Shown: positions 7,880 to 16,969 of the stretch, one piece after another
Layout: every line of letters starts with the position of its first letter
Numbering within the stretch: the first letter of the stretch is position 1
Origin: Oscillatoriophycideae cyanobacterium NC_groundwater_1537_Pr4_S-0.65um_50_18
GTDB lineage: Bacteria > Cyanobacteriota > Cyanobacteriia > Elainellales > Elainellaceae
Length of the DNA: 64,000 nucleotides
Direction of reading: 5' to 3'
Assembly: GCA_016208305.1 (NCBI GenBank)
Contig: JACQYI010000006.1
Coordinates: 1-64,000, forward strand
Made by a program: the position numbers and the translations under genes
The notes under the pieces: model-generated
Database searches by the model: none
What the model was told of the DNA's origin: nothing
Seen by the model: only the letters and a program-made list of their open reading frames with translations

Positions 7880-7985
7880 ATTGCTCCATTGATGAAACCA
7901 AGTTCTGCATCAAAACATAGCCTCCATGCGATACTCAATAGGATTTGCCATTTGGGTATCGCGTGGATCTTTCGTTTCTACTCTG
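7880..7985 (-). pseudogene. Remnant of a second serine-hydrolase 3' end
   Basis: The strings TTGCTCCATTGATGAAACCA and TCCATGCGATACTCAATAGG followed by ATTTGCCATTTGGGT align with 9279-9310 and 9431-9490, the 3' part of the serine hydrolase gene, in the same orientation but with about 120 bases missing between them. No open frame remains. It is best read as decay of a duplicated copy or of a recombination event that brought the 7986 gene in between. Confidence 0.5.
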
Positions 7986-9227
7986 TCATCTAAATGCTGG
8001 ATAATCAGGGAGAGAAGGTGTACCTCGCCAACGTGGCTGTAACAGATCTAACAGCCTGATAGCAGTGCCGCGTAAACCAGGCAGTTGATTGAATTCTTGC
8101 GCTATTGTAATGAAGGCTTCTAAGCGAGCCAAAATTCGTTGGCGGGTCGTAGAAATTCTCCAATTCAGATCTTTTCGTAAAGCAGATTCAAGATGTCGCG
8201 TTAAGGTATTCAACATCCAGTAGCCACAAGCTCTGACTAAAGCGGTTTCAAAGATTGAATCACTCTCTACACTTGGACATTGCTGGATGAGGATCGCGCG
8301 ATAGGCATTTTCCATTTGTTGCACCACTGTATGCGGTAAACGGTTAGCACACCAGCAACTCGGAAACATCATCCTGCCATAAGCAATATCAATAAAAGCA
8401 TGACCAAAATGACCCGTTTCAAAATCAATTAATCGTAATCCTTCACCCGTATCCAGAACGTTGTCGGGACAAGCATCGGCATGAACATAAGCTAAAAAAT
8501 TGCCGGGATGGTTCATTGCCTCATCAATCATATTTAAATCATGCAGCCAACTGCTTTCAGGCTGAATTTCTAAACGATTCAATAGGCGTTGTTGTTGGGG
8601 AATATCCACACTTTCTCGCATAAATTGCGCCTTGGGAACAATCTCTCTAGCAAGTGCCTCAAATTCTGCTGCTTTACCGAGGGTATCCACATGGAGTTGA
8701 GCCAAACACGCTGCATACTGAAGCAATGCTCGTTCTGCTTGATGGCGATCGCCTCCTAAAAGAGATTCAACTAAACGGGCATGATGCGGCACATCCTCCA
8801 GAATTATGAAGCCTAATGTCCGATCGCCACCGTAAAAGCGAGGACTATGCTGATACTGATCAGAGAGGGTGCTGAGGAATTGCGCACCGATCCAATCTCT
8901 GAAGAAACGTAAGGTGTCCCACGAGTTTAGATTATCTGGATTATAGGAATTTGCTTTTACCTTTTTGATAATCAAGCTAGGAGGCAAACCAGTATCCGAG
9001 GGACAATGACATCGGAGTAATAAATTTCTTCTGCCTCGTTCGGAAATAAACTCAACTTGTGTCAATTGAATTGGATGATCAACCACCGTTGAGAGTATTC
9101 CCTCAGCCGTCGCAACAATCAGCGGATCGACTCTTCTAGGTACATGGGCACGGATAAAGCGAATCAATCGAAGCGGCAAAGCTTTCAAGGGAAACCTGGA
9201 ATTTCGTGCCGTGTCAGGCTTGCTCAT
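7986..9227 (-). CDS. Aminoglycoside-phosphotransferase/choline-kinase-like protein
   Basis: 413 residues with the APH-type kinase fold. LIIKKVKANSY is the nucleotide-binding Lys region, YVHADACPDNVLDTG the catalytic loop (D with following N), and LRLIDFETGHFGHAFIDIAYG the metal-binding DFE region. The family covers antibiotic kinases, choline or homoserine kinases and unknown small-molecule kinases, so the substrate cannot be assigned. It is longer than most APH enzymes. It lies 12 bases downstream of the serine hydrolase and is likely co-transcribed. Confidence 0.82.
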   Translation of the reverse strand: MSKPDTARNSRFPLKALPLRLIRFIRAHVPRRVDPLIVATAEGILSTVVDHPIQLTQVEFISERGRRNLLLRCHCPSDTGLPPSLIIKKVKANSYNPDNLNSWDTLRFFRDWIGAQFLSTLSDQYQHSPRFYGGDRTLGFIILEDVPHHARLVESLLGGDRHQAERALLQYAACLAQLHVDTLGKAAEFEALAREIVPKAQFMRESVDIPQQQRLLNRLEIQPESSWLHDLNMIDEAMNHPGNFLAYVHADACPDNVLDTGEGLRLIDFETGHFGHAFIDIAYGRMMFPSCWCANRLPHTVVQQMENAYRAILIQQCPSVESDSIFETALVRACGYWMLNTLTRHLESALRKDLNWRISTTRQRILARLEAFITIAQEFNQLPGLRGTAIRLLDLLQPRWRGTPSLPDYPAFR

Positions 9228-9239
9228 CTTTCACTTTCC

Positions 9240-10727
9240 TTACGACTGCCTATTATTGGCATAAGCGATCAGACGTATCGTTCCGTTGATCAAACCCAGT
9301 CCTGCACAAAGACTCAGCCACAGCATAACATCCAGCATGGCTCGGAATAGTTGAATGTAGTTGAAGATGCGATCGCTCACCGTTCCCACCAGCCAGGGCA
9401 TCGCCAGCAATACAACGACAGGAAAAAACATCCATGCGATGCCCAAAACCATTTGCCATTTGGGTGCGGTGTGGATGTTCTGCTTCCACTGGGGAAAATA
9501 CAGCAGGCTGCGAATTGCCAATGCTGCACCAAGGGTGGTTAACACTGCGAGACTGATACCCCACCGATTAATGCTGAAACCTTCTGGAGGGAGTGTTCCA
9601 TCCGTGAGTAATTGGATTAATCCGGTTTTGATTTGGGGTAGGGCAAAGGCAATCAGCGGCATTGCACTGATGTTGTAGAGCAGAGCAATCCCATATTTTT
9701 CATTCGGCAACACAACAGTATCCGCATAAACGGTAGACAAGATGCCATTGTGTTGAAGTATTTGTCTACCATTTTCCGTTGCGGCAAACCATCCCATTGC
9801 GTAAGAACTATCAATCTGTGGGGGTGGCTTGTGCATTAAAGTCACGCTATCTGGAGTGAGTAGTTGTGTGTTCTCAAACTGTCCGTCATTGCTGTGCAGA
9901 ATCAGATACTTTGCCATATCCTCTGCCGTAGAAATCACGCCAGCATTGCCGCCTAAATAACCTGATAGTTCTTGAGCCACAATCGGAATCGCAAATGCCA
10001 TCAAATGACCCGTTGCCAAGTGTTCTGCTCGTTGCTTTGCTTCAGTCATCGTTGTCACATGGAAGGTCTGGGACATCTGAAGCGGGATGAAAAGGTGCGA
10101 TCGCAAATACTCCTCAAACGATTGACCGCTAACCACTTCCACCACTCGCGCTAAGACATCGTAGTTGGGATTGAAATAGTGAAATTCAGTTCCAGGAATC
10201 GCAACAGGGCGGGCATTATGGAGGCTATTGACTTGTGCTGCATTCGTAGTGGGTTGAGGGAGAAGTGCTTCTGAGAAGCCCAGATCAGATAATCCACTGG
10301 TGTGATTCAGCAAGTGCCGAATTGTGATCTGATCAGCCGTTTGGGGATCAGTCAGGACGAACTCAGGCAAGTATTGTTTTACTGGCGTATCCAAATCAAT
10401 TTGTCCGGCTTCCACTAATTGCATCACTGCGATCGCCGTAAAGGATTTACTCAGTGAGGCGATCGGGAATTGGGTCTGAGACGTTACGGGTTCTTGTGCA
10501 TTCGCTTTGCCATAGCCTTTAACGTGCATCACCTGATCTTCGTGGGTAATGGCTAAAGCTAGACCAGGAATGTGTTGAGTGGTCATCTGGTGGGTAATGA
10601 AGCGATCGATTTTTGTCTCAAGGGTTGGTTGAGCGGCAATTGTCCTGAGTGGGAACGTTAGCAGGATCAACATGCCTAGCAGAAGCAACCCGTAGCGTAG
10701 TCGAAGACGCATTCTTTTGGTCATCAT
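9240..10727 (-). CDS. Serine hydrolase, class C beta-lactamase family, with C-terminal membrane segments
   Basis: 495 residues from ATG 10727, which follows AAGGGAATAAA; the frame is open to 10784. A signal or anchor helix (LLLLGMLILLTFPL) precedes the catalytic domain. The catalytic SxxK is SLSK near residue 91, YFN near 184 replaces the YxN motif, and HNG (LQHNGIL) is the third motif. The last ~130 residues contain about three hydrophobic segments. Such fusions are membrane-anchored peptidases or esterases (CubicO type) rather than proven beta-lactamases. Confidence 0.88.
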   Translation of the reverse strand: MMTKRMRLRLRYGLLLLGMLILLTFPLRTIAAQPTLETKIDRFITHQMTTQHIPGLALAITHEDQVMHVKGYGKANAQEPVTSQTQFPIASLSKSFTAIAVMQLVEAGQIDLDTPVKQYLPEFVLTDPQTADQITIRHLLNHTSGLSDLGFSEALLPQPTTNAAQVNSLHNARPVAIPGTEFHYFNPNYDVLARVVEVVSGQSFEEYLRSHLFIPLQMSQTFHVTTMTEAKQRAEHLATGHLMAFAIPIVAQELSGYLGGNAGVISTAEDMAKYLILHSNDGQFENTQLLTPDSVTLMHKPPPQIDSSYAMGWFAATENGRQILQHNGILSTVYADTVVLPNEKYGIALLYNISAMPLIAFALPQIKTGLIQLLTDGTLPPEGFSINRWGISLAVLTTLGAALAIRSLLYFPQWKQNIHTAPKWQMVLGIAWMFFPVVVLLAMPWLVGTVSDRIFNYIQLFRAMLDVMLWLSLCAGLGLINGTIRLIAYANNRQS

Positions 10728-10786
10728 TTTATTCCCTTGCTGATCTCCCTCCACCTTAAGAGTAGCGAGGTTGCCAGTACTCAAGA

Positions 10787-10957
10787 CTATCCGCCCTGCC
10801 CATTAAAGGACTCATGGTATGAAACAAGTCCAATCGGTATGAATGCGTCGAATGAAATCGCTTGAAAGTATTCAGGTGGAACATTGGGTAGAACAAGGTT
10901 TGGTGCCGTCTTGAAACCAAAGCGGCCATAGTACTCAAGCTTCCCTTTTAGATCAGT
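10787..10957 (-). pseudogene. GNAT acetyltransferase 3' remnant
   Basis: Directly after the TGA of the DJ-1 gene, and in the same frame, the minus strand reads LEYYGRFGFKTAPN, then VPPEYFQAISF and GLVSYHESF before a TAG at 10787. This is the C-terminal motif set of YhbS-type GNAT acetyltransferases (YY-RFGF then Y-EAF). The N-terminal two thirds are missing, and the DJ-1 gene occupies that position. It is a truncated pseudogene or a fusion scar. Confidence 0.6.
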
Positions 10958-11587
10958 TCACTCGGAAATAGGTGAAGTGGTGAGTTGCTCTAGCGTGAAG
11001 TAGTATGAAGCATCCCCCGTTTTGAACAATCCATACCAGGCTTCCAGAACAGGAGCTTCGTAGAGGTCGAGTTTTTTGAAGATGTGGTAGGCAAACTCAA
11101 GAGGTGCGGTGGAGTTCGCTGTAATCACGTTGCCAGAAGTGACAACGGGTTGATTTTGATACAGGGCTGCTCCTCGATAGTGGGTTGCTTGCAGATACTC
11201 TGGGGCATTACTGGTGTGCTGAATATCATCCAAAATGCCAGCACGCGCCAGTCCTGCAGTTGCGCCACAGATAGCGGCAACGGGGATATCCGCTGCCAAA
11301 AGTGCTTTCGCGGACTCCAGAATTTCTGAGTTTTCACCCCTATCCCAGGCTTCACCCCCCGGCAAAATCAACATCGCGCCAGGTTCCAGTTCATCGAGGG
11401 TGAGGTCAGGAAGAATCGTGATGCCGCCGATCGTAGTGACAGGTTCAGCCGTTAAACCAACCGTTTGAATCTGATACCGTCCGGGCTGTTTTTGCATATC
11501 TGGATTGTTGATTCCGGCAACAGCATATCCCGTTTCCCAATCGGCAAGCGTATTAAATACAAACAGATGAACAATTTGCTTTTCCAT
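10958..11587 (-). CDS. DJ-1/PfpI family protein
   Basis: 209 residues. MEKQIVHLFVFNTLADWE opens the flavodoxin-like fold; AMLILPGGEAWD carries the conserved Glu region, and the nucleophile elbow is VAAICGATAGLA with Cys near 107. PVVTSGNVITANSTAPLEFA completes the domain. It belongs to the class I glutamine amidotransferase-like group; members are proteases, chaperones, glyoxalases or regulators. RBS AGGAGTTATCCG precedes ATG. Confidence 0.9.
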   Translation of the reverse strand: MEKQIVHLFVFNTLADWETGYAVAGINNPDMQKQPGRYQIQTVGLTAEPVTTIGGITILPDLTLDELEPGAMLILPGGEAWDRGENSEILESAKALLAADIPVAAICGATAGLARAGILDDIQHTSNAPEYLQATHYRGAALYQNQPVVTSGNVITANSTAPLEFAYHIFKKLDLYEAPVLEAWYGLFKTGDASYYFTLEQLTTSPISE

Positions 11588-11678
11588 CGGATAACTCCTG
11601 ATCGAGCTTCAAACAAACTCTAGCGAAACTCATTGAAATACTTTGATTTTTATCTTCGAAAACATAATTGCAATACTT

Positions 11679-12230
11679 TTACAAAGAAAATAAACGCTCC
11701 CATGATTCTCTTGTAAACCGCCATTCAATCTGATTCCACCCTCGCACATGCATCCAGTCAGAACCCGGTTGGGTAGCGATCGCCTGGAATCCGTAACGTT
11801 CTGCTAGTCGGGCTACTCTCAGGTTAGCACTCACAGAAATACCGAGAATTTCCTCTAAGCCCAAATCACGGAACCCAAAATCAATCAGAGCTTTCCCAAC
11901 TTCGATCGCATAGGCATAACGTCCCCAATACTGGGGTGCTAGCTCAATTCCAAGTTCTGCCTGTCCAGCAGCATAGCCATCCTGCCGCAATCCGCCACAG
12001 CCGATTAACTCCAGAGTGCGCCGATCGGCGATCGCCAACTGGTAATTGCATCGGGGAACTTCGGTTGCCCACTGCATGAACCGTTGCAGCAACTCATGAG
12101 TAAATTCGGGTGTCACTTCTTCTGACGAACAAAACTCGGCATAGCGAGGATCAGCGTGATAGGCAAGGAAGGCAGGCTCATCCTCCTGAACAAAATCACG
12201 GAGAAGAAATCGTTTGGTGATAATCTCCAC
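11679..12230 (-). CDS. GNAT family N-acetyltransferase (RimJ/RimL type)
   Basis: 183 residues. ITKRFLLRDFVQEDEPAFLA opens like RimJ/RimL-type enzymes; LGIELAPQYWGRYAYAIEVG is the acetyl-CoA motif A region and ISVSANLRVARLAERYGFQ is motif B. The acceptor may be a protein N-terminus or a small molecule. No ribosomal gene is near, so a ribosomal-protein role cannot be inferred from context. Confidence 0.88.
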   Translation of the reverse strand: MEIITKRFLLRDFVQEDEPAFLAYHADPRYAEFCSSEEVTPEFTHELLQRFMQWATEVPRCNYQLAIADRRTLELIGCGGLRQDGYAAGQAELGIELAPQYWGRYAYAIEVGKALIDFGFRDLGLEEILGISVSANLRVARLAERYGFQAIATQPGSDWMHVRGWNQIEWRFTRESWERLFSL

Positions 12231-12312
12231 AGTTTCCTATCCTTCGATTGTTTGATATGAGTGCTTCAACTCTTAGCATTCACCTATTCTTTCGGTTTGT
12301 GCATCAACAGCC

Positions 12313-13461
12313 TCAAGCTATCGGATTACCTTCGACATGAGCCTGAATTGGCAGAAATCCTGTCTCGTTAAGCAGCAGTCGTAGTTTGGCATGAGGGAAT
12401 TGCGTGTCCTTCTGGTCGTTTTCCCACATTTCAGCAAAGAAGTCTTGCATCAGTGCAATAATGCCACGGTATTTAACGATGCTGGAAACATAAAATTCAT
12501 CTAAAACCAGGTCTCCATCCGTCTGAATCTGCTGAATGTTATCGAGCAATATGGCTCCTACTTGATACAGTCGTAAACCGTCTTTGATGCCATATTTTTT
12601 CATAATCCTGTACTTGCCCTTCTCAGCACATGCGTTATAGGGCGATCGAATCAAATGTCCCAAATTTCGCAGGACTTCCCCATAGTCATACAAGCTGTTT
12701 TGCTCAAAGAAGATTTCTTCCTCTTCTGTCAACGCAAAACCCTTGTCTAGTGCCAAGCCAAAATCAGTCAAATAGATCTGTTCACCGTCCGTCAGAATAT
12801 TACGGAAATGTGCATCGAAGTGGATGATTCCTTTCGTTCTTAGGAAGGCGATCGCCCTCCATAAACCATTAAGCATTTTCTCAAGTTGGTTGGGGTTCTC
12901 TTGCAGCCATGTTTCCAAAACGTGGGGAATGTACTCCAGAAATAGAACCAACTCATACCTGGCATTTATCCTGTCTGACGCATATCTTTTAATACTGGCA
13001 TGATTGCCCCAACGTTCTATGTCAATCTCTAATGCTGTACGCTCTTTAGCAGAAGGAAGAATCCGATAATGATACATCAGTGGAAAATTGGTGCAAGCTT
13101 CGCTGTTGCCAGAGGCGATCGCTCTTTCCAGTACCCAGTGAGTTGTTTTGAGATGAGTGATAAGCTCACGGAAGACTCCTAACCCAGTAGAATTGATGCC
13201 ATAGCTACAACCAGTAGGAAGACCATAAAGATTTTTGGTGGAAAACAGGTTGCTATATTCAATATCTGTGAGCGGAACACGTTTCACAAACACTTTGGAT
13301 TCTCCAAAGACAATCATGTGATTCATGCCCCAACCAGTACTCGATTCATTGGACTCACTCTGCTCAAATAATAAATTTAGCTTCCTATTATCAAGCCGAG
13401 AAATGAGTGAACTAATTTCAAAATATTTCTGCTTTCTAAGTTCTAAAGAATTGTTAGTCAT
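12313..13461 (-). CDS. Protein-kinase-like protein
   Basis: 382 residues. The C-terminal half contains a kinase catalytic loop, IIHFDAHFRNIL (HxDxxxxN), followed by IYLTDFGLALDKG (DFG). N-terminal VKRVPLTD holds a possible ATP-binding Lys, but a glycine-rich loop is not obvious. The closest type is the eukaryotic-like or lipopolysaccharide-kinase-like group. Substrate is unknown. It starts 6 bases after the cupin gene and is probably in the same transcript. Confidence 0.7.
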   Translation of the reverse strand: MTNNSLELRKQKYFEISSLISRLDNRKLNLLFEQSESNESSTGWGMNHMIVFGESKVFVKRVPLTDIEYSNLFSTKNLYGLPTGCSYGINSTGLGVFRELITHLKTTHWVLERAIASGNSEACTNFPLMYHYRILPSAKERTALEIDIERWGNHASIKRYASDRINARYELVLFLEYIPHVLETWLQENPNQLEKMLNGLWRAIAFLRTKGIIHFDAHFRNILTDGEQIYLTDFGLALDKGFALTEEEEIFFEQNSLYDYGEVLRNLGHLIRSPYNACAEKGKYRIMKKYGIKDGLRLYQVGAILLDNIQQIQTDGDLVLDEFYVSSIVKYRGIIALMQDFFAEMWENDQKDTQFPHAKLRLLLNETGFLPIQAHVEGNPIA

Positions 13462-13467
13462 TGATAA

Positions 13468-13875
13468 CTACTGGGGCTGCGAGAGCGATCGACTCTGAGT
13501 TCCTTCACCGGGCGTAATAAATAACACCGAACTGGAGGTATGAACCTTTGCCGTATGCCATACTCCGCGTGGCACCAAAATGTACTGACCGGGGGTGTTG
13601 AGAGACACGACTTCTTCACCTCCATCTTGCTCCAGAACGAAATCAATCTGTCCGGATAGCAGACACACAAATTCCTCTCCCGCAGGATGCCTTTCCCAAC
13701 TATCCCAGTCTTGCTCGAATGTGTAGTAGGCAATCAACCGTTTTCCCTTAAAATCTCCAAATTGCTGATCTAACTTTTCGTAGAAGCGATCGCCCACCGC
13801 GATCGGAATGGCATTGTTTGCGTCATCAAGCACAACAAACGTTGAGTTGATATTTTGTGGGGTGGCTTCAGTCAT
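13468..13875 (-). CDS. Cupin domain protein
   Basis: 135 residues with a single cupin barrel. DWDSWERHPAGEEFVCLLSG is motif 1 (H and E ligands; spacing shorter than the classic form) and PGQYILVPRGVWHTAK is motif 2 with His. It may bind a metal and act as an isomerase, dioxygenase or sensor. It precedes the kinase-like gene by 6 bases. Start ATG 13875 follows AGGAGTAATCAAATC. Confidence 0.88.
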   Translation of the reverse strand: MTEATPQNINSTFVVLDDANNAIPIAVGDRFYEKLDQQFGDFKGKRLIAYYTFEQDWDSWERHPAGEEFVCLLSGQIDFVLEQDGGEEVVSLNTPGQYILVPRGVWHTAKVHTSSSVLFITPGEGTQSRSLSQPQ

Positions 13876-13907
13876 GATTTGATTACTCCTGTCGTAACTA
13901 TGAACGG

Positions 13908-14312
13908 CTATCCATTTGTCAAATCAAAATGGGGATTCCAGGCGACTTCCCACAGGTAACCATCTGGATCAGCGAAGTAGCCAGAATATCCGCCCCAATC
14001 AGCATCTTGTGCGGGTTTGAGAATAGTAGCCCCTGCCGCTTTTGCCTGTTCAAGAACGGAATCGACCGCTTCCTTCGACTGCACATTGTGTGCCAAAGTA
14101 AATCCTGAAAAACCATTCCCTGCTGCTGAAACATGAGCATCGGCTGCAAGTGCCTCACGGGGATAAAGAGCCAGCCAGGTTCCTCTGAGATTCAAAAACG
14201 TCACGCCCTCAAACTCTTCTTTCGCAGGTAAACCCAACCCCTGTTTGTAAAAGGTGGTGGAGCGAACAAGGTCAGAAACTCCGAGCGTAATCAAGCTGAT
14301 GTATGGTTCCAT
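13908..14312 (-). CDS. VOC family protein
   Basis: 134 residues: MEPYISLITLGVSDLVRSTT opening, the duplicated half-module FTLAHNVQSKEAVDSVLEQA and the C-terminal WGGYSGYFADPDGYLWEVAW. The Glu in LWEVAW is the usual metal-ligand position. It is an ordinary single-domain glyoxalase-like protein, 27 bases after the methyltransferase gene in the same direction. The substrate is unknown. Confidence 0.92.
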   Translation of the reverse strand: MEPYISLITLGVSDLVRSTTFYKQGLGLPAKEEFEGVTFLNLRGTWLALYPREALAADAHVSAAGNGFSGFTLAHNVQSKEAVDSVLEQAKAAGATILKPAQDADWGGYSGYFADPDGYLWEVAWNPHFDLTNG

Positions 14313-14338
14313 AAGTTAGATGGTTCGTCATGTACTCG

Positions 14339-15097
14339 TTAAGTTCTATCGCGGGCTGGCGAAGCGTGAATTGATTTATGCGCTGAAATAAACAGGAAAA
14401 GAGGAATTCTCAACCGTCGCTCATATTCTTGCTGACTTGAAAAATTTTGGGGCAGAGGCCGTGATTCTCGGATACGTTCTAGCTTAAAGCCAGTCATTGT
14501 GATCAGATCAAAGTACTCTTCTAGCGTGCGGTGATACTTCGTCACCTCATGTCCAAGCCATTGATGCACTCTTGCACCCGGTTTGAAGTAATCGTCTACA
14601 AGCCAGTTGGTACGACGACCCTCTGCTAGACTTGCAAAGTTGGAGGTAATCACAGGATGCTCTACGGAGAAAATCATTCGACCACCGGGACGAAGGGCTT
14701 GATACGCTTCGCAAAAGACAGGTTCGAGGTTTTCAACATACTGGAGAGCCAGTCGCGAAGATACCAAATCCACCTGTTCGCTCTGTGCCTTCCAGGTTTC
14801 TAGTCGCCCATGATGCACTTTCCCTAATGTATTGGTTAGTTGCACTAAAGCAAGGTTAACCATTGCGCTAGAGGCTTCGATACCGATGTAAGAGCTTGCC
14901 CCTTGTAAGAGCGCTTCTTTTCCAAACGATGCATCTCCACAGCCGAGATCAATGATGTCAAGCTGGCTGAGATTGCCTACAAGTTCCAGAAAAATGGGAC
15001 GCTCAAGCGTGTCGTTAGGATTGTCAGGTTGAGTACGACGGGCAATATATTTTGCTCTGATATCTGGATTGTCGTAAAACTCTTCATGGTTTGACAT
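14339..15097 (-). CDS. Class I SAM-dependent methyltransferase
   Basis: 252 residues. SAM motif I is LDIIDLGCGDASFGKEAL, the acidic beta-2 residue is in IGIEASSAMV, and post-I motifs are VDLVSSRLALQYVENLEPVF and LRPGGRMIFSVEHP. The N-terminus FYDNPDIRAKYIARR is typical of the Methyltransf_11 group acting on small molecules. The acceptor is not predictable. Confidence 0.9.
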   Translation of the reverse strand: MSNHEEFYDNPDIRAKYIARRTQPDNPNDTLERPIFLELVGNLSQLDIIDLGCGDASFGKEALLQGASSYIGIEASSAMVNLALVQLTNTLGKVHHGRLETWKAQSEQVDLVSSRLALQYVENLEPVFCEAYQALRPGGRMIFSVEHPVITSNFASLAEGRRTNWLVDDYFKPGARVHQWLGHEVTKYHRTLEEYFDLITMTGFKLERIRESRPLPQNFSSQQEYERRLRIPLFLFISAHKSIHASPARDRT

Positions 15098-15147
15098 AAA
15101 GCCCTGATAAGTCAGTCACAAGTATCTGTGGAGGAATAATTTCTTCG

Positions 15148-15432
15148 CTAGCGATTGGTTTGTTTAAATAGTCCGGCAGATAGAAAAACAATACCCGTTA
15201 AGAAAACATAGACGTTTTGAAGGAGATAGCTGTCAGCAATGATTCTTCTTAAAGCAATGATCTCTGGACTGTCCGTTATGACTCTACCGCGTTGATTAAC
15301 CAGTGATGAGATTAATATATTGAGACGAAGGCTAACCAGTGACGGCAGGAAAAACAGCATGATGAAGGCGATCGCAATCAAAATGATGCCAATTCTAATT
15401 AAGTTGGAACTGGAAGAAAAACGTCTCATCAT
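15148..15432 (-). CDS. Small membrane protein, unknown function
   Basis: 94 residues with two predicted transmembrane helices (IGIILIAIAFIMLFF and VYVFLTGIVFLSAGLF) separated by a polar loop. I do not recognise the family. Start could be either of the first two Met codons. It stands between the methyltransferase and the epimerase, both on the same strand. Confidence 0.6.
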   Translation of the reverse strand: MMRRFSSSSNLIRIGIILIAIAFIMLFFLPSLVSLRLNILISSLVNQRGRVITDSPEIIALRRIIADSYLLQNVYVFLTGIVFLSAGLFKQTNR

Positions 15433-15510
15433 GGTCGATTTGCCGGAAAATGAGAACCTGAGGGAGTAATCTTTGATCTGTATCCCACCGCTTTATCTTC
15501 TGCTAAGTGA

Positions 15511-16482
15511 TCATTGCTCTAGGCTGGTTGTGGTCATGTTTTCTTGCTCCCATGCGATCGTTTGCTGCAACGCTTCCGCTTCAGGTATGGGTTCAACATA
15601 GCCTAACTCTTCTCGAAGCCGAGTTGTATCCATCGCCAGATGATACTGCCACTGTAAATTCATTTGTAAATGAGAGGGGAGCTGATCTTTGGGAAGCGTG
15701 ACTATCTCCCCATGCCAATTCACCAGGTTTCCTAGCGTCTGAATCCGCTCCAATAAGGTTGGGGTGGATGCTTCACCCAGGTTGTAGATGCGTCCGGCAG
15801 CGCGATCGTCTGTGACCGCTAGGGCGATCGCTGCTGCAATATTCTCCACATAGCCATGAGAGAAGCGCCAACGGGCTTGTTCCTCTTCCAATAAAATGGG
15901 TTGCTGGTCAACCATCTGCTGAAGATAAGGCAGAAATCGATGTTGGCGATCGCCAGCACCATACATGGCTGGTAACCGGAGAATCGTCCAGTAGATGTCT
16001 GGATGCTCCATTAGCACCTGTTCCACCAGAATCTTGTCGTAATCCTGCTGAAACTCAAAGTCTAAACCCTCCAAGTCTCGATAGGGGTATCGCGTTTCCC
16101 GCAGCGGTGCATCTTCAGTTAGGGGAACTGCATCAGGGGGACGGTTGCCTTGCCCTTGCAAACCTTCATAGTTTCGGTAAACGTCTCCACTGCTAATAGC
16201 AACAATGCGCTGAAGAAAACCGCCGAACACTGGAATGATATCCTGTGCTTGTGCTTCTGTAAAAGGGATGATATCGAGCACAACATCGGGAGCAAATTGT
16301 TCAAATTGGGCTTTAAAGTCGGGTAGCTGATTGCGTGTGCCATAGAAATGGATAAGTGAATGCAAGTCTCTGGTAGTGGTGTCCCCTCGGTGAAACAGAG
16401 CAACTTGATGCCCCTGACCCATTAATTGTCGAGTGACCCGTGAGCCAACAAAACCCGTTGCTCCAATAGCAAGAATTTTCAT
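15511..16482 (-). CDS. NAD-dependent epimerase/dehydratase family protein (extended SDR)
   Basis: 323 residues from ATG 16482, chosen because MKILAIGATGFVGSRV places the Rossmann GxxGxxG motif at residue 7 and GAGGGAAGCACAACTACC lies upstream; the frame is open to 16554 within the GFA gene. AISSGDVYRNYEG holds the Ser/Tyr region, although the canonical YxxxK is not clear. LRLPAMYGAGD and RIYNLGEASTP are typical of sugar-nucleotide-epimerase-like proteins. It lies 16 bases after the GFA gene. Confidence 0.85.
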   Translation of the reverse strand: MKILAIGATGFVGSRVTRQLMGQGHQVALFHRGDTTTRDLHSLIHFYGTRNQLPDFKAQFEQFAPDVVLDIIPFTEAQAQDIIPVFGGFLQRIVAISSGDVYRNYEGLQGQGNRPPDAVPLTEDAPLRETRYPYRDLEGLDFEFQQDYDKILVEQVLMEHPDIYWTILRLPAMYGAGDRQHRFLPYLQQMVDQQPILLEEEQARWRFSHGYVENIAAAIALAVTDDRAAGRIYNLGEASTPTLLERIQTLGNLVNWHGEIVTLPKDQLPSHLQMNLQWQYHLAMDTTRLREELGYVEPIPEAEALQQTIAWEQENMTTTSLEQ

Positions 16483-16498
16483 GGTAGTTGTGCTTCCC

Positions 16499-16903
16499 TC
16501 AAAGATATCTGGTTTCAGCTGGGGGTGACTCCCAGTTGTCGTTACGTCCGTCAAAATAACGAATGGGGAGATTTGCTAGCTCCACATCGCTGATATTGTC
16601 CAAGCAAGCAACATTAACGGTGTAAAATGCCCTACCCTTCCTCTCAGAATAACCATGCCAGAAGACGTGAACTCCGCAGTGCTGGCAAAATCGATGATGG
16701 ATCTTATGGGCACCAAACTGATAGTCATTCAAGTCTGCTCCACCCGCAATTAAACGAACCGCATCAGGGCTGAGAACAACTCCCCATATCCGAACCTTGG
16801 AGCAGATGGAACAGTTACACTTACCCGTTCCTAGACTCAAATCAATATCGGCTTCAAACCGAACTTTGCCACAGTGACAGCCTCCCTGATATGTTTTCTC
16901 CAT
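16499..16903 (-). CDS. GFA family protein (Gfa/CENP-V zinc fold), copy 1
   Basis: 134 residues with the CENP-V/GFA cysteine set: [20 protein letters not shown], then FCQHCGVHVFWHG. The fold binds zinc; formaldehyde activation was shown for one member only, so the name is nominal. It is the closest relative in the window of the gene at 18825 (same length, ends SPPAETRYL against SPPAETRHL), and a third copy is decayed at 36434. Part of a minus-strand operon. Confidence 0.93.
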   Translation of the reverse strand: MEKTYQGGCHCGKVRFEADIDLSLGTGKCNCSICSKVRIWGVVLSPDAVRLIAGGADLNDYQFGAHKIHHRFCQHCGVHVFWHGYSERKGRAFYTVNVACLDNISDVELANLPIRYFDGRNDNWESPPAETRYL

Positions 16904-16969
16904 GCGATCATCTCCTGGTGTTCAAAGCTGTTTTCTGTTCACCAATAAATACATTATTGAGTTTAATCT

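Noticed and set aside
9240-10727. True class C beta-lactamase
   Set aside because: C-terminal membrane helices and variant YFN fit CubicO-type hydrolases better.
10756-10938. 60-codon minus frame beginning STMAALVSRRHQ
   Set aside because: It is a different frame from the GNAT remnant, which has the recognisable motifs.
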